Source: Hyphomicrobiales bacterium
GTDB lineage: Bacteria > Pseudomonadota > Alphaproteobacteria > Rhizobiales > Beijerinckiaceae
Direction: 5' to 3'
DNA length: 64,000 nucleotides
Assembly: GCA_004144595.1 (NCBI GenBank)
Contig: SEEM01000009.1
Coordinates: 29,877 to 93,876 of the forward strand
Shown: one piece after another, positions 44,690 to 56,600 of the stretch
How positions within the stretch are numbered: the stretch's first letter is position 1
How the letters are laid out: the number at the start of each line of letters is the position of its first letter
Made by a program: the position numbers and the translations under genes
The notes under the pieces: model-generated
What the model saw: the letters and a program-made list of their open reading frames with translations, nothing else
Databases searched by the model: none
Told to the model about the DNA's origin: nothing

Positions 44690-47600
44690 TCACTCCGCGG
44701 CCTCATCGGGAACGCTGCGGCGCATGGACGGAAACGCTTGCGTATCCTGCTCGCCGTCCCCGGCCATCTCGTCGACGAAACGGGTTTCCCAACGCTCGCT
44801 GCGATCGCGACGGCGGAGAGGCCGGGCCGCAGCCGGCACCATGAGCGCCGCAAGGGTCGCGGCGACCGTGTTGCCCGAAGCCGGCGCCCCTGCCGCCTGC
44901 GCCCGGTGCTCGACCTCGAAGCGGGCGACCAGATCGACGGCTGCATCGACGACCGCAGGGGCGGCTTCGACGCGTTGCGGCTGCGCCTCGACCAAGGCGA
45001 CGCGAACGGGACGCTCGGTGCCGTCCTGATCGATCATCGCGGCGCCGAAAGGCTTATTTACGCCCAAATAGATCAGGAACTCATCGAACTCGATCGGATG
45101 CTGGGGATTGAAGACCATCAGACAGACGCGCAGGCGGGAGCTGCCGAGCGCATCGGCATTCCCCTGACCAGGCTGCGACGTGCCATCGCGCACCATATCG
45201 GCCGCACCCGGCGCCAGCCGGCGGGTATCCGTCGTGGCCAACTCGGAGGCCCCGGTGCCCGAGGTTTCGCCCGCCCCGCGTGCGGCCCGGCCGCTCGCGC
45301 CTGCGGTGGCAACGCCACCGGATGCGCTCGCCGCGCCCCCCGGACCCGAGCTTTCGGAAGAACCACTGCCCTGGCCGGTTCCGCCTCCACCAGACAGACC
45401 CCCGCCAGACAGGCCTCCGCCCGACAGCCCTCCGCCGGCATTGCCTCCGCCAATCGAGCCGCTGCCGGAGCTGCCGCCCCCCGAGCCGCCACCGGCAGTA
45501 CCGCCAGTGTTGTCGCCGGAGCTTCCACCACCGGGGTTGCCGCCGGAGCTTCCACCACCGGTGTTGCCGCCCGTGCTTCCACCGCCGGTGTTACCGCCGG
45601 TTTCCCCACCTGTATTGCCGCCACCGGTATTGCCGCCGCCCGTGTTTCCGCCTCCGGTGTTACCTCCGCCGGTGTTACCCCCGGTCGAAGCGGTGCCGAA
45701 GGCGACCGAACTCAGCCGCGCGGAACTGCCCAGGCTGCCGAACCCTACCAGGTCGAAGGCCAAGGTCAGAAGGCTTCCAGCGGGGCGCCCCGCGAGATCG
45801 ATCTCGACGACGACCGGCCCGCCCGCATTGAACATCGCGGGATTGGCGAGACCGACCAGGCTGACGGCGCCGGCGCGGGTCACGCTGCCGTTCGACTGGA
45901 TGTTGAGCAGCGCATCGGTCCGGCTCTGGCCGGTCGTGCCGATAGCCGCACCGGTCTGGGCGTCGAACAGCGCCATCTCGAAGGCATCCTGCGGCCCGAA
46001 GCCGTTGCTGCCGAAGGCGAGGTCGTCGATGCTGATCCGCAACGTCGTCGCGCCCTCCGGCACGACGAGCGTCGTCGTGCTGCGGCTGAGGAAGCGGCTG
46101 TCTTCGGCCAACGTCACCACGCCGCCGGCCTCGCCGGCATTGCCGATGAAGGTCCAGCCGCTGGGGGCCGCCCCCGTTCCGCTGCCGCTGCCGGAGCCGT
46201 CATCGGGCGCGTGGACATCGTGCGTCACGGGGAAGCCGTCTGCCCGCTGCTGAAAGTGATAGTAGTCCAGCAATTGCTGCGCAAAATCGCGCATGCTGGC
46301 GGCCGCCGCCTGGCGGGCGGGATCGGCGCCGTCAGCGTCGAGCGCCATCCAGAGCGCATATTTCTGGCTGTCGAGCAGCTTGGTGCTGCCGGGCGTCTTC
46401 ATGACGCTGTCCGGTGCTCCCTCGAACTGCTTGGTCACGCCTTCGGAGATGGTCTGCGCATCGAGCAGGCCCAGCGAATGGCCAAGCTCATGGGCAATCA
46501 GCCAGCCGATGGTCTTGCCAAGCTCCTGGCGCGCCTCGTGCCCGGTCGCTGCCGAGCCAGCGGCGTCGCGCAGGATGCCGAGAAGATCGATGCGGACATT
46601 CGCGGGAAGCCCGGTCTGCGGCTGGACCGGGGAACCCGAATAGGTGTTGAGCACCTCGTCGATGCGATAGCGGATCGCGGCATTGGTCAGATTGGTCAGG
46701 ACGACCTTGTCCTTCTCGGGATCGATGACCCGGCCGCTCCACGGGTCCTGCATCGCGACCAGCAACTTGGAGAACGTCTGGATATCGAAATCCAGGCTCG
46801 AAACACCACGCTGCCCCGAACTGAACGGACCGGGAGCGGCCTGCGTGACGTTTGCAATTGCGACCGACAGGTCGCCGTTGCCCTCCGAGATGGTCAGCAC
46901 CTTCGCGTCGATGAACGGGCGGAACACCGAGTTGACCGTGGCGAGGATGGCAGCCTCGACCTGGATCCATTCGCCCTCGGTCATATGCAGACCGCCGAAG
47001 AGAGGTTCCTCGCCGGTGAAGATCGTCCTGACATGGTCGTATGCGCCGCTCAGCACGCCCGCAGGATCAGGGAAGATCGTCGGATCGAGCTGCTGCCCGG
47101 CCTGCGCCCTGGCGACACCGGAGAGAAGCTGATTGAGCTTGATCCGGAAGCTGTCGAGATTGAGCCCGATGCTTTGGGCGGGGGTGCCGACGCTGCGCAC
47201 CTGCACGCTGCCGATGACCGCGCCGTCGACCTTGATCTCCAGCTTGCCGGTCGCCGTCGCGGCGGCCGGCAGCTTGGCCTCGGTCACGAGGTTCTTGAAG
47301 ATGTCCATCGCCGGCACCGGCTTTGGCGCGAAGGTGACGACGTTTTCCGCGCTCGTCATCGTGCCCGTCTTGGCCTTGAGCTCGACGGTCAGGCGGTCAT
47401 CCTTGGCGTTGTCGGCGAATTCGAACTTGGCGTCCGTATCGTTGCCGATGGCGAGGTTGCGCTTGGTGTTCTCGACCGTGTCGGCCATCCGCAGATAGCC
47501 GTCATAGGCAGAATCGTCGCCGGCATCGACGAGGTAATAAAGCTTCACCTCCTGTGCGAGCGGCTTTCCGGAGCTGAGTTCCTCGATCGTGACCTTGGCC

Positions 47601-50600
47601 CCGAGCAGCGAGGACTCCGCCGTCATCAGCTGCAGGAAACTCGGCTTAACCAGCGCCTTGAACGTCACCGTCTTCGAGGCGCCCGCCGCGATCGTGAAGG
47701 TGGTCCGCGCCTGCTGCCCGTCATTGGCGGTGACGACTTTGCCGTCGACCTCCATCACGACGAAGGAGTTGGGATCGACCGTCATCCGGAACGTCATCTG
47801 GGCGGACGACGGATTGCTGATGGTGATCGTGTGCTGGTTATGGCCCTGCGTGAAGGTCTTGTCGGCATTGGTCAGCAGGGCGCCCGCCGGCATGCCCTGC
47901 ATCGCCGCAGCGCCGGGATCGACCCGATCGTCGAGGAAGATGATCTGATCGTTGCGGTCGGCGCCGCTGGAGTCGACGATCTTGAAGGCCGGCGAGCCGA
48001 TATTGTCGAGCCTGGCGACCGCGACATCATTGGGATTGGACGACGTGACTTCGAAGGCCAGCCGCCCGGCGGTGCCGCGCAGGCCTGCCGGTATCTCGAC
48101 CGTCCTGCGTTCCGTCTTGATCGCCGATGCGGAGGTGTAGCTGTCGTATACCTCGTATGTCCGCCCGACGATGGCGAAGGTGTCGAGCGTGTGGGTCGTG
48201 CCGTTGGCGCCGAGCCAAAGGAGCTTCAGCGTGCCGTTGGCAAAGCCGGGAGAGCCGACATCGTAGGAGATCGTCTCCATGGCCTTGGGCAGCACCTGGA
48301 CGTTATGCACGAGCCGGCCGGCCGATGATTCAAGGTCGTAGGACAGATTGAGCGCGTTCTCCTGGATCCAGGAGATCACCGAGGCAAGCAGGCCGACACC
48401 GGCGGAAATAAAGTCCCCCCGATCCATCTCGCCGATTTGCTTCTTGATCTTGTCGAGCGCGACGCGCGGGTCGAGCACCTTGCGCGGATCGAGTTCCTTG
48501 AGTGCGTCCGACCCCTTCTCCTTCAGCAGGTTGCGGATGCTGCCGCCGTCGTCGAACGAAGCGATCAGGTCCTTGAAGACCTTGATGAGCGCTTCCAGGC
48601 CCTGGCGGAAGTTGCTGGGCGAGTCCGGGCTGGCGGGGTCGCCGGACGCGGCCTTGGTGAAGAGCAGCTTCAACCCCTTGGCGAAATCGACCACGAGATC
48701 GCGACCGGACGCGGCGACGGCGCCTGCCGCGTCGCTTCCGGCTTCGTCGCTGATCAGCTTCCGGAAGAAGTCGAGAGCCTCCTTATAGGCTGCCTGGTTC
48801 TGCGGATCGGTGGAGGCACCGGGCTTGCCGAGCAGGCCGTCGACCAGGACGTTGCGCAGGTCGCCGGATGCGGCGGCGACGATGCCGCCGAGAAAGTCGA
48901 GCGCCTTTGTCAGCGTCGGTCCGGCCGAGCCGCCCGGCGTCGGGACACCGTTCTGGTCGAGGATTTGTCCGACCGTGTTGTCGAAATAGCCGGGCACGGC
49001 GGTAAACAGCTTCTGGAAGAAGGCGAGATCCAGCGAACCGCTGGTGTTCCAGCCCTGGAACAGTCCGCCGCTGCCGCCTGCCAGCGACCAGCCCGGCAAT
49101 TCGGTATAGGTATTGGCGCCGAGAACGCCGAGCGGGAAGCGACCGTAGATTGTCTTCGTGCTCGCCTCGAAATCGCCGTTGAAGACGTTTGCGATCGACT
49201 CGCCCTCGCCGGCATAGCGCTTGGTGGCTTCCGTGGTCGGCCGGAAATTCTTGCCGCCGCCGAGCACCGAATAGAAGAAGCCCTCGCCGATGCCCTCCCA
49301 CGACGTGTTGAGGTCGGTGCGCGGATCGATATCGGCCTCGTAGGCCTTGGTGTAGCCTTCGAGCGAGCGATACCACGGGCCGGCCAGCGCCGAGCCCGGC
49401 GTGACGCTCTTGGCACCGGCATAATAGCGGCTGACATGGGTGGGCTCCGGCGCGAAGAGGCGCAGCAGCCCAGAACTCGCGTTGTACTTGATCGCCAGGT
49501 TGGTACCCGCAACGATCGCATCGAGCATCGAGTCGACACGGTCTTTATCGGCATTGCGGTTGACCAGCGAACGCCAGATCGTATCGACCGGGAAGAACGG
49601 CAGGTCGAGCACCGAGGTCGCAAGATCCTGCGGGAAGCTGCTCATGCCCAGCACGGTGGTGCCGGCATACCAGCTCAGCACGCGCGCCTGCAGGCTGTTG
49701 AAGCCGTAGAGGCCGGCGATCCGATCGTCCTCGACGAAGCCCGGCCGCCCCGACAGATTGATGTCGATATCGGCACGGCCGTCATCGACGATCTTGTCGC
49801 CGTCCTTGTACTTGCCCGGCGAGCTGAGCTTCTTCAGCTGATCCTCGGTCGGCGTGAAGGCGCGGCCCTCCGACGAGAAGCCGAAATTGAACAGCACCGT
49901 TCCGCCGGGCAATAGCCCGGTGATCGGATCGAGCCTGATCTCGGTATCGAAGATCTTGGCGAGCGGCTTGGTGACGATGTCCTGATAATAATTGTCCTGG
50001 AAGGTCGTCCCCTGCCAGACCTTGACCCGCGGGTCCTTGAGATCCCCGTAGGTGATCGTCTCGTATCCCAGAGCGGTGACGGCCCAGCCGGCGACCTCCG
50101 CGACCTTGTCGATGATCCTGCCGGCTGCGGCGATCGGCGGCACGGGGATGAACGACATCACCTTGCCGGCGAAGCCGACGAGCGAGACGAAATCCCCCAC
50201 CGGATAGTTGAGCGAGGCCTGCGCCACGTCAGCGGGATCGAGCGTGGTGACATGGAGGTCGGAGGGCTTGGTGCCACCGCCATTGAGAATACGCTGGACC
50301 GCCTCGCTGTTCACGACCGCGCCGCGGCCCAGACCGATGAAATGCATCGGTGAGGACAAAATCCCGCTCTGCTGCCCGTCGAGGGCGGTGAGCGCGCCAT
50401 AAAGCGCATCGCCCGCCGCCTCGGCGAAGCCGGTATCGGCGACGCCGGACGCATCCTTCCAGTCGAAGATCAGGAAGACCGGCCGGCCGCGCTCGAAGGA
50501 GGCGCCCCCGCCGGGCGTGATGTTGTGCCAGCTTCCGGCGGTGCCGGCCTCATTCGGTTTGAACAGGTAGACCGTGCCGTTCTGAGCCTCGGCCATCGCG

Positions 50601-53600
50601 GCGGCAAGTTCGACCATGCGCGGGAAATCGTAGCTCTCAAGCCGGCCGGGCAGCGTATCGGCGCCATGGGTCAGCACCGTCACGGACGGGAAGCCGGCCT
50701 GCGGACCGACCGTGCCCTCCATCTCGTCCGCAAGCGAGGCCATCCGGAAGGCCGCCGATTTCTCGATGACCCCGACACCGTCGACATTGGCCTGGACGCC
50801 CCAGTAGTAGGTCTGGCCACGGGTGAGCTGACGCGAATTCGGCAGGGCGAACTCGACGATCGTGCCGGGCGGCTGCGCCGCGAAGGACTTGGTGAAGATG
50901 CGGTTGCGATTGGCGTCCGGCCCGCTGCCGGCGGTGTCCGGATGCTCGGCAAAGCCCTGCCCGAGCAGGTAGGCGATGAACGCGTCGTCCTGCGGCGTGT
51001 CACCGGGGAAGAGGCCGGCCCCCGCGGGCTGGACCGAAACGAACAGCGTCGTCTGCGCCGCCTTGCCGACGACCTGCCAGCGGAAGAGCGGCGTGGTGTC
51101 CTTGACGAGTTCGCCCGGCGCCGGCCCGAGCAGGCGAAGCAGGCCCTGCTGCGAAGCCATACCACGCGGCGAGCCGCCGGTACCGAGCGGATCGTTGCCC
51201 GGATCAGAATCCGTCGGAGCCAGAACAGGGTCGCGCCCGAAGATCGGGAAGTCGATTGCGTAATCCGAGCGGACGTTGATCGCTTCGTTGATGCCGTTGC
51301 GGATGCGCGCACCCGACTGGAACAGGATCTGACTGCCGCGGATGTCGTCGACGCCGTAACGGATCAACGGCGTCAACAGGCCGCTAAAATTCTCCGGTCG
51401 CAGCGAAATCTCGACCTGGTCGATCAGCGCCTGGACCGAGTAGCCGAAGACGGCGCTCGTCCCGGTGACCGAGGCATAAAGGAACTCGCCATTGGCAGAC
51501 ATGCCGAGGCCCTGGCCGAAGCCGAGCTCGATCATGCGCGTCGCAGCGACCGTCTGTGCGCCGAGGCCGAAGGGATCCTTGATGATGCCGATATTGGAGC
51601 CGGCCGGATTGCTCGGATTGACCAGCGGATCATGGTCCGGGACATCCCAGAACAGTTTGTTGAAGCCCTGGACGAAGGCATATTGCAGGTCTTCCGAGAA
51701 GACGATGTCCTGCCCGTTATTGACGTCGAAGCTATCAGTGTTGGTCTGATAGCCCTGGTCGCTGCCGGCGATCTTCAGGTCGATGGCGTTGTGGAACGTC
51801 CATTGCGAGCCGCTGCGCTTCCACAGCAGGACGGACTGGGCATCGCTCGAGCGATCAACCGCGACGATATAGGCATGCCCGTCCGGCCCCATCATCGACT
51901 TCACCGCGGTCGGCTCGCGCATCATGGCCGACGGGCTGTTCAGCGTCTGGATCTTCAGCGTGATCGGCCGGCCGGAGCCGGTCTCCTGCTGCTGACGCAT
52001 CGCCGCGATATCGGGGATATCGATGACGAAGAGCTTGCCGGTGTTCTTGGCGTTGGCGACCGAGGAGCCGCCGGGACCCGGCGCTGCCGCGATCAGCTGG
52101 CGCCCGTCCGGCGTCAGGCTCAAGCCACGCAGTCCGGCCTCCGCCGGCACGGTCCAGGTCAGGATGTGCTGATAGACGGTCGGCGAACTCGGATTGATGT
52201 CGATGACGAAAATCGAGCCCGAATTCCAGTCGCTGACGAAGGCATAGCGGCCGGACGCATCGACGACGATGCCGAAGGGCGCCGCACTCGAGCCGGTATT
52301 CTGCAGCTTGATGTGCTGGAGACCCGGCTTCGTGGCGTCGGTATCGAGCGAGCGCAGCAGCATCGTGTCGACGACGGCGATCTTGCCCGAGGACCGCATG
52401 GTGACGAAGGCGCGCGCGCCGTCGCCGGTCAGAGCGACTGTCGAAGGCATCCCGGAGCCCGGCAGGAGCGCGCCATTGGCATCGGTTTCATCGAGCATGA
52501 TGCGCGCGACGAGCTGCGGCACCGTCTCGGCGTCCTCGTCATCCGGGTCCTCGCGTTCGGGCCGGATCACGGCGAGCTGGTCGCGGCCCAGGTGGCTGCC
52601 GTCGACGGCGCCACGGGAGACGGCGACGAAGGTCGCATCCGACTGGGCGTCGAGCACCACGCGCTCACCGGCGCGGAAGGTCAGGTCATAGACCTTGCCG
52701 GGGGCGCCGGCGCTCTTCGCTGCCTTGGTCGTCGTTCCGCTCTCGTCCATGAGCGTCGGCTTGAACACGCCGAGGCGGAAGCCCACGCTGCCGAGAGCCA
52801 CCGAAGGCGGCACGCGGACATAAAGCGTCATGTCCTCGCCCTGCCCGAGATTGACCACCGAGGGGCGCACCACCCAGGCGTTTCCGACGCGGATGAACTC
52901 GTCGCGCTTGAGCTCACCCTTGTCGTCGATCAGCGCATCGGTGACGGATGCGGTTCCCGGATCTCCGAAGACGACGCGATAGATCGAATTCAGGTCGTCG
53001 GCATGGGCGAGGCCGCTCAGGAATTCACGCTGGGCGTCCAGCTTGAGGTAGACCTCGGTATTGGGCAGGCCGGTGCTGCTCCACTCGGCGGCCGGCAATG
53101 TCTTCAGCTCGACGCCGGCCTGGTTGATCACCGGCGTGCTCGCCGGCGCCGTGATCGGGTTGATCAGGGTAACGTTGGCGTTCACGCCGCCGGGCTTGAC
53201 GTCGAGCATGATCGAGCCGTCGGTCAGCCCGCCCTGCGCATCGATAGACTGGACCTGGACCTCGCGCCCACCGGCGGGAAGCAGGAAATTGAACGTACCG
53301 AGCACGGATTCGATCGCACCCAGGAAGACGTTCCCATACGGAATCCAGGCCGCGGCGACATGCGCCGCCTGGACGCCGAGCCGGACCGCGCCGCTCCAGA
53401 CACCCGTCAAGCCACCGAATATGCCCTCGATGATGTAGGTGCCGAAGTCGAGGATACCGGGCTGCGGCGGCGACTGCGTGCGGGCGAAGCCGTCCTGGCC
53501 GACGATGCCGCTTTCGACTTCGATCCAGCCGGTCTTCTGACCCTCGGCCGTCATCATCGTCGTTTCGCGGTAGAAGCGGATGACTGTTCCGGGTGCGAGA

Positions 53601-56600
53601 TCGGTCTTGATCGCGAGCTGGGCGCCTTCGGTGATGCGGCCTTCCGAGCCGGTGATCTTGAAGGCGCCGCCAAACTGGAAGCCCCATTCGGCAGGCGGGA
53701 CCGGCGTCGCGACATCCGCTTGCGCGAGTCCCTCGATGCCGATCGTCGCGTCGACGGACAGGCCGCCCGGCGGGATCGAAAGCACATGGCCCTCAACGCT
53801 GCGGATCGCCGCGCCCTCGGTGGCATCGACGATCACGGGACCGGTCTGCACCGCCATGACCTTGACGGGGATGCGCGCCTCCATGCCGCGATAGATTGCG
53901 GTGACGACCGCCTCGCCGCGGCCGTGGCCGGTGATCAGCCCATCGGCGGAGACAGTGACGATGGATGGGTCGCTGGTGACATAGATCGTGCCGTGAGCGG
54001 CAGCGGCGACATCGCTTTCGGGATCGCCCTGGACGGTGAAGAGCTTGATCTGGCGGATGCCACCGGCCTCAGCCAGGGTCACCGAGTCCGGATAAATGTC
54101 GAGGCCGAGCGCCAGCGTCAGCTGGTCCTCGAGCAGCGAGGGCGAACCGACCCAGAAGCCGGTCGCCGCCTTGATCTCGCCGCGAGAGGCGATGACCGCG
54201 CCATTGCCGCGAGCAACGCCCGTGACCCGGCCGGCTGCGTCGACGGTCGCGCTCGCCGGATTGGTCGAGATAAGCGTGAGGTAGGAAGCGGGAAGAACGA
54301 CCCCCTTCTGGTCGGCAAAGTCGCCGCGGAAGGCGAGTTCGCTGCGGCCGCCAAGCGTCAGCGAGAGCTGGCGCGTGCCGATGTCGATCGCGACGAGCGG
54401 CGCCGTCGAGACGTCGAGCGTGACCGTCGCCTCATTGGAAACCGAGAAGCCGTCGCTGACTACGAAGCGGAAGCTCGCAGGCCCGCCATAGCCCGCCTCC
54501 GGCGTGAAGATCACCGAGCGACCGTTGGGCGCAAGCCTGGCCGTGCCATGGGTGGCATCGAGCAGGCGCAGGAAGACCGGATCGCCCTCGGGATCGCCGA
54601 ACAGCGCGTCGAGCGGAATTTCGGTCGGCAGATCGACATGGGTCTTGCCCGTACCGTTGACCGCGACCGGGGGCTTGTTCGCCGCATAGCCCAGCGCCCG
54701 ATAGAGGAATTGCCGGTCGGAGATGCCGATCGTCCCGTCCCGGTCGAGATCGGCCGCGAGGCGATACGCCGGGTTGCCGGCGGCGAGGCCGAACAGCGCC
54801 TCGAAGGCGCCGGTGTCGGCACCGTCGACCGCGCCGTTGCCGTCGAGATCGCCGAGGGCCTCGACCTTCAGCGTATAGGCGCCGGCCCCCGCACCGGAGA
54901 CATGCAGGCGCAGCAGCGCGGGATCGTCGACGCGGACGATCACATAGGCCGTGCCGCCATCGACGCGGGTGAGCATCGTGGTGGCGCCCGGCAGGGCCGG
55001 AGCAGCCGGGATAAAGCCGGAGCCGGGCTGCGCCGTCACGGTCACGGCAAGATAGGCGCCCTGCCCCATCGCGCCCGATACTTCGGTCTCGCGCACCGTC
55101 AGGGCATAGACATCGGTGCGACCCGCTGCGGCCGTGCCTGTAATGCTGCGGCCGAGATAGGAGAGCGCGCCGCCGAGATCGGCGGTGATCGGCGTTAGAA
55201 CAGGGGTGGTGCCGTAGTCGATTGCCGCGCCGCTGCCACCGGTCGAAACCGTCAGGCGGTTCTGCGCGTCATAACCGAAGCCGACGCTGGTCGATTGCTG
55301 GACATTCCGGACCGAAGTCAGCCGGCCTTGCGCGTCGTAGAGATACTGGAACACCGTTCCGTCAGGCGCGACCGCCGCGCCGATCCGTCCGCCGACATCC
55401 GCGATGAACTGGATCATCGAGCCATCGGAGGCGACGATGCCGCTATCCGAGACAAGCAGGCTGGCGCCGTCGGCATAGGTGATCTTGCGGATGCCGGAGA
55501 CGGCATTGAGGTCGTAGCGCGTGCCATCGGGCCCGGTCAGGCTCAGCGGCGCGCCGGTATCCGCGAGCGGATTGAACGGTGCCGCGGTCACGAGGTCGTA
55601 ATAGCGTCCGCCGGCGCGGGTCAGCGCCTGCTCGCGGGTCTGGCCCGAGACGGAGAGCGTCCAGCCGGAGCCATCCACCGCCGTGAAGGCCGGCGTGTAG
55701 TAGACGGCACCGGACACTTCCTTGCGTATCGGCGTGAAGCGGAAGGCTGCCCGCTCGCCGTTCGGCAAGGTCAGCATGATCTGCGTGCCGTCCCTGAAGG
55801 GCGGCACCGAGACGCCGTCTGCACTCGGCTCCAGATCGGTCGCGAGGTCGACATCACGCAGGCCCAGCGTCCAGCCCTTGCCGAAGGCGCCGCTTCGGTC
55901 CGCCAGCAGCGAGTTGTAGACGCGGGTCAGCGAGACCTCGTGCCCCGCCATCGTCACGGTGAAATCGGCCTCGCTGCGGATCAGCGCCGCCGGCTTGACG
56001 CCGCTGGCGATGGTCAGGCGCGTCGAGGTCGTGGCGCCGCGGCCGGCCATGTCGAGGGCCGTCAGCTTGAGGGTGTAGAAGCCGTCGATAAACAGCGACG
56101 GATCGAGCGTCGCAAGCGCGCCGTCGAGCGGCCCTTCCCCGCTGGCGAGGAGGCGTGGCGCGGAAAGTCCCGGCCCGCTGATCTCCAGCTTCCAGCTGTC
56201 GAGGTTGGTATCGGCGATCGTGCCGCCGATCGCGAGCGGCGCTGCGACGGTGGCGCCGAGCAGGGTCGCCGCAAGCGAGACCACGGGCGCGAGCGTGTCC
56301 TGGGGATCGCGAACCTTGATCGTGCCGGTCATGGTGCCGCGGTTGCCGTCGGCATCGATCGCCTCGGCAACGAGCGAGAGCTTGCCCGGCGTCGTCACGG
56401 TGACGCGGGCGCGGCCCCGCTCGTCGAGCGCGACAGGCACGCCGTCGACTGTGAGACTGAGCGTCTCGATCGGCGCGCCGCCGGTGGCGACGACATGGAC
56501 CAGGACCTGCTGGCCGGGAACGACCGGGAAGGACGGCGTCTGCTCGATCACCACGCTCGGGATGATCGCTTCCGATCGTACGCGCAGAACGAAAGGCGCC

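Noticed and set aside
45345..45690. CRISPR-like repeats
   Set aside because: The units are 12-15 bp without unique spacers and keep the reading frame of the giant gene; they encode a Gly-rich linker.
50525..55198. Plus-strand open frame of 1,557 codons inside the giant gene
   Set aside because: It is antisense to the giant frame. The protein is Arg/Gly/Asp-rich with no recognisable domain, as expected from the complement of GC-rich coding sequence.
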